In this document: piece by piece, positions 60,301 through 64,000 of the stretch
Position numbering within the stretch: position 1 is the stretch's first letter
Layout: each line of letters opens with the position of its first letter
Source of the DNA: Anaspis maculata
Lineage: Eukaryota; Arthropoda; Insecta; Coleoptera; Scraptiidae
Direction: 5' to 3'
Length of the DNA: 64,000 nt
Assembly (NCBI GenBank): GCA_949128115.1
Contig: OX421963.1
Coordinates: forward strand, 33,277,979 to 33,341,978
Program-made: the position numbers and the translations under genes
The notes under the pieces: generated by a model
What the model saw: only the letters and a program-made list of their open reading frames with translations
What the model was told of the DNA's origin: nothing
The model's database searches: none

Positions 60301-63300
60301 CACCAACCGGTGAAGCGTTCACACCAGTCGACAGATCGCCCGTCATTGCAGATGAGCTTCACGATAAGGCTGAAGAGACGGTTGGCCACTTTAATTTGAT
60401 ACGTGCTGGCGACAAGTCGCCAAGCAAAAAATCACTACGCGATAAGTCATCAGAAACAGAGTCGGAAACTTCTCCAGAAAAGTCAACCATTGCAAAAGAG
60501 GCACCTGGCAAAAAATCGCCAGTTGATAAAATGCCCATTCCACTCAAAAAATCACCAATAGATGAAGTGCCCACTTCACTCGAACAATCACCAATAAATA
60601 AGGTACCCACTCCATTTGACAAATCACCGATTACAGAAGATACCATGGATGAGAAATCACCAACCGGTAAAGCGCTTACACCAGTTGACAAATCGCCAGT
60701 CATTGCAAATGAGCTTTACGATAAAGCGGAGGGAGCGGTTGCCCACATCGACTCGATGCCTGCTGGCGACAAATCCCAAAGCAAAAAGTCAGTAGACGAT
60801 AAGCCTTTGAAAACAGAACTGGAAACGTCTCCAGAAAAGTCACCAATTGCAAAAGAGTCACCTGACAAAAAATCACCAATTGATAAAGTGCCCACTCCAC
60901 TAGACAAATCACCAAAAGATAAAGTGCCCACTCCACTAGACAAATCACCAAAAGATAAAGTGCTCACTCCACTTGACGAATCACGGATTGCAAAGCATAC
61001 CCTGGATGAGAAATCACCAACTAGTCAGGAATTCACACCAGTCGACAAATCGCCCATCATTGCAGATGAGCTTCACGAAAAGGCTGAGAAGTCGGTTGCC
61101 TACATTGATTTGATACCGGCTGGCGACAAATCGCCAAGCAAAGAATCACTACGCGACAAGACATTAGGAACAGAGTCGGAAACATCTCCCGAAAAGTCAA
61201 CCATAGCAAAAGAGGCACCTGCCCAAAAATCGCCAGTTGATAAAATGCCCATTCCACTTGGAAAATCACCAATAGATAAAATGCCCACTTCACTCGAGAA
61301 ATCACCAATAGATAAGGTACCCACTCCACTTGACAAATCACCGATTACAAAAGCTACCCCGGATCAGAAATCACCAACCGGTAAAGCGTTCACACCAGTC
61401 GACAAATCGCCAGTCATTGCAGATGAGCTTCACGACAAAGCTGAGGGGGCGGTTGCCCACATTGATTCGATATCTGCTGACGGCAAATCCCCAAGCAAAG
61501 AGTCAATACACGATAAGCCTGCAAAAACAGAGTTGAAAACTTCTCTAGAAAAAACATCAATTGCAAAAGAGTTACCTGGCGAAAAATCGCCATTAGATAA
61601 AGTGCCTACACCGCTTGACAAATCACCGGTGGCAAAAGATACCCTGGATGAGAGATCACCAACCGGTATTGCTTTAACACCAGTCGACAAATCGCCAGTC
61701 ATTGCAGATGAGCTCCACGATGAAGCGGAAGAGGCGGTTACTCACATTGACTCGATACCTGCTGGCGAAAAATCCCCAAGCAAAGAGTCAGTACACGATA
61801 TGCCTTCAGAAACAGAACTTGAAACTTCTCTAGAAAAGTCACCAATTGCAAAAAAGTCACCTGACAAAAAATCACCTATAGATAAAGTGCCCACTTTACT
61901 CGAAAAATCACCAATAGATAAGGTACCCACTCCACTTGACAAATCACCAATTACAAAATCTACCCCGGATCAGAAATCACCAACCGGTGAAGCGTTCACA
62001 CCAGTCGACAGATCGCCTGTCATTGCAGATGAGCTTCACGATAAGGCTGAAGAGACGGTTGGCCACTTTAATTTGATACGTGCTGGCGACAAGTCGCCAA
62101 GCAAAGAGTCACTACGCGATAAGACGTCAGAAACCGAGTCGAAAACTTCTCCAGAAAAGTCAACCATTGCAAAAGAGGAACCTGGCAAAAAATCGCCAGT
62201 TGATAAAGTGCCCATTCCACTCGAAAAATCACCAATAGATAAAGTGCCCACTTTACTCGAAAAATCACCAATAGATAAAGTACTCACTCCATTTGACAAA
62301 TCACCGATTACAGAAGATACCATGGATGAGAATTCACCAACCGGTAAAACACTTACACCAGTTGACAAATCGCCAGTCATTGCAGATGAGCTTTACGATA
62401 AAGCGGAGGAAGCGGTTGCCCACATTGACTCGATACCTGCTGGCGACAAATCCCCAAGCAAAGAGTCAGTACACGATAAGCCTTTGAAAACAGAACTGGA
62501 AACTTCTCCAGAAAAGTCACCAATTGCAAAAGGGTCACCTGACAAAAAATCACCAATTGATAAAGTGCCCACTCCACTAGACAAATCACCAAAAGATAAG
62601 GTGCTCACTCCACTTGACGAATCACGGATTGCAAAGCATACCCCGGATGAGAAATCGACAACTAGTAAGGCGTTCACACCAGTCGACAGATCGCCAGTTG
62701 ATAAAATGCCCATTCCACTCGAAAAATCACCAATGGATAAAGTGCCCACTTTACTCGAAAAATCACCAATTGATAAGGTACCCACTCCACTTGACAAATC
62801 ACCGATTACAAAATCTACCCCGGATCAGAAATCACCAACCGGTGAAGCGTTCACACCAGTTGACAAATCGCCAGTCATTGCAGATAAGCTTTACGACAAA
62901 GCTGAGGGGGCGGTTGCCCACATTGATTCGATATCTGCTGAAGACAAATCCCCATGCAAAGAGTCAGTACACGATAAGCCTGCAAAAACAGAGTTGGAAA
63001 CTTCTCTAGAAAAAACATCAATTGCAAAAGAGTTACCTGGAGAGAAATCGCCATTAGATAAAGTACCTACACCGCTTAACAAATCACCGGTGGCAAAAGA
63101 TACCCCGGATGAGAGATCACCAACCGGTATTGCTTTAACACCAGTCGACAAATCGCCTGTCATTGCAGATGAGCTTCACGATAAGGCTGAAGAGACGGTT
63201 GGCCACTTTAATTTGATACGTGCTGGCGACAAGTCACCAAGCAAAGAATCACCACGCGATAAGATATCAGAAACAGAGTCGGAAACTTCTCCAGAAAAGT

Positions 63301-64000
63301 CAACCATTGCGAAAGAGGAACCTGGCACAAAATCGCCAGTTGATAAAGTGCCCATTCCACTCGAAAAATCACCAATAGACAAAGCGCCCACTTTACTCGA
63401 GAAATCACCAATAGATAAGATACTCACTCCAGTTGACAGATCACCGATTACAAAAGATACCATGGATGAGAAATCACCAACCGGTAAGGCGCTTACACCA
63501 GTTGACAAATCGCCAGTCATTGCAAATGAGCTTCACGATAAAGAGGAGGGAGCGGTTGCTCACATTGACTCGATACCTGCTGGCAACAAATCCCCAAGCA
63601 AAGAGTCAGTACACGATAAGCCTTTGAAAACAGAACTGGAAACTTCTCCAGAAAAGTCACCAATTGCAAAAGAGTCACCTGACAAAAAATCACCAATTGA
63701 TGAAGTGTCCACTCCACTCGACAAATCACCAAAAGATAAGGTGCTCACTCCACTTGACGAATCACCGATTGCAAAGCATACCCCGGATGAGAAATCACCA
63801 ATTAGTAAGGCGTTCACACCGGTCGACAGATCGCCCGTCATTGCAGATGAGCCTCACGATAAAGCTGAGGAGACGGTTGGCCACAATTATTTGATACGTG
63901 CTGGCGACAAGTCGCCAAGCAAAGAATCACTACGCGATAAGACATCAGAAGCAGAGTCGGAAACTTCTCCAGAAAAGTCAACCATTGCAAAAGAGGCACC
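48322..64000 (+). CDS. Ank2: Ankyrin giant tail exon, open at window end
   Basis: From the acceptor GCGACAG at 48321 the frame (codons starting at 48324) stays open to the last base, 15,679 nt and about 5,226 codons, with no stop, so the end lies outside. Part one (48322 to about 52800) is non-repetitive, acidic and Ser/Thr/Glu rich, with predicted disorder and helical Glu/Lys stretches such as RELEERMHKMEEEIVVERK. Part two (about 52800-54200) has old degenerate repeats around DKSPDITV and ETKxEHS. Part three, from 54456, is the regular KSP array. Known family parallel: giant exons in vertebrate ANK2/ANK3 and Drosophila Ank2 make neuron-specific long isoforms acting in axons. Numerous reverse-strand and other-frame open frames here are by-products of the repeats. 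Confidence 0.95.
54456..64000 (+). repeat. In-frame KSP tandem array in the giant exon
   Basis: Using the GCA codon of the VIADEL motif as anchor, successive units start at 54462, 54783, 55068, 55389, 55746, 56067 and so on to 63843. Every interval is 285, 321 or 357 nt except one of 498. Each unit is a 60-residue head (VIADELHDKAEEAVAHIDSI to about KSP), one to three copies of a 12-residue module like IDKVPTPLDKSP, and a 23-residue end such as ITKDTPDEKSPTGKAFTPVD plus KSP. Almost every module ends in KSP. Cysteine is nearly absent and aromatic residues are few. The array continues past the window. Confidence 0.95.
55598..58318 (+). repeat. Recent tandem duplication of a 1356-nt block
   Basis: Sequence from about 55598 to 56960 recurs at an offset of exactly 1356 nt (321+357+321+357) up to about 58318. 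By eye the first 680 bases after the anchors differ at only about six positions. Both breakpoints fall within the 12-residue modules, suggesting unequal exchange between them. Confidence 0.9.

Noticed and set aside
54191..63841. Many reverse-strand open frames (about 70-134 codons) with repeated GDFSSGV-like peptides, and + strand frames such as those starting MTNHRLQKIP
   Set aside because: They are complements or shifted readings of the KSP array. Their regular spacing follows the array period, and only the frame beginning at 48324 is open throughout and continues the ankyrin exons.
54456..64000. CRISPR-like regular repeat
   Set aside because: The repeats are adjacent, in frame with a eukaryotic exon and without unique spacers; the host gene is intron-containing.

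Overview
The window is animal nuclear DNA, most likely from an insect, with one recognisable host gene on the + strand. The gene is an ankyrin of the insect Ank2 type. The evidence is protein similarity exon by exon, spliceosomal GT-AG introns of two size classes (54-72 nt and 0.3-7.7 kb), AT-rich introns full of foldback and hairpin transposons, and solo LTRs. The species and order cannot be named from the sequence; the transposon density and large introns argue against a compact genome.

Layout. Positions 1-9950 are upstream DNA with transposable elements: a solo LTR, a foldback element, a tRNA-derived SINE and a 2.7 kb nest of palindromes. Positions 9951-10480 are CpG-rich with CRE-like motifs and may be a promoter, followed by a possible first coding exon at 10664-10693. 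Confident ankyrin exons then run from 18414 to the window end. Seven exons (18414-29086) encode exactly 24 ankyrin repeats. A linker with an optional 87-nt exon and an 18-nt microexon follows (30034-30673). The ZU5 pair and UPA domain lie in 30729-41683, and the death domain in 40720-41683. A short linker exon (45834-45920) leads to one giant exon that starts at 48322 and is still open at 64000 (15,679 nt, about 5,226 codons). All exon phases join, giving more than 6,900 residues within the window, and the stop codon lies beyond it. A possible alternative last exon at 46428-46495 would give a short isoform.

The most notable feature is the second half of the giant exon. From about 54456 to the end it is an in-frame KSP-rich tandem array with three levels of organisation: a 12-residue module, a major unit of 60 + 12n + 23 residues (n = 1, 2 or 3, giving 285, 321 or 357 nt), and higher-order blocks of 1284 and 1356 nt. 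One 1356-nt block is duplicated almost without change. No single-codon insertion or deletion disturbs the 27 anchor spacings.

How the parts work together (known for the family): the ankyrin repeats bind membrane proteins, the first ZU5 domain binds beta-spectrin, and giant tails made from alternatively spliced large exons set axonal or synaptic cytoskeleton organisation in vertebrate ANK2/ANK3 and Drosophila Ank2. That this tail acts as a phosphorylatable, length-variable spacer is inference.
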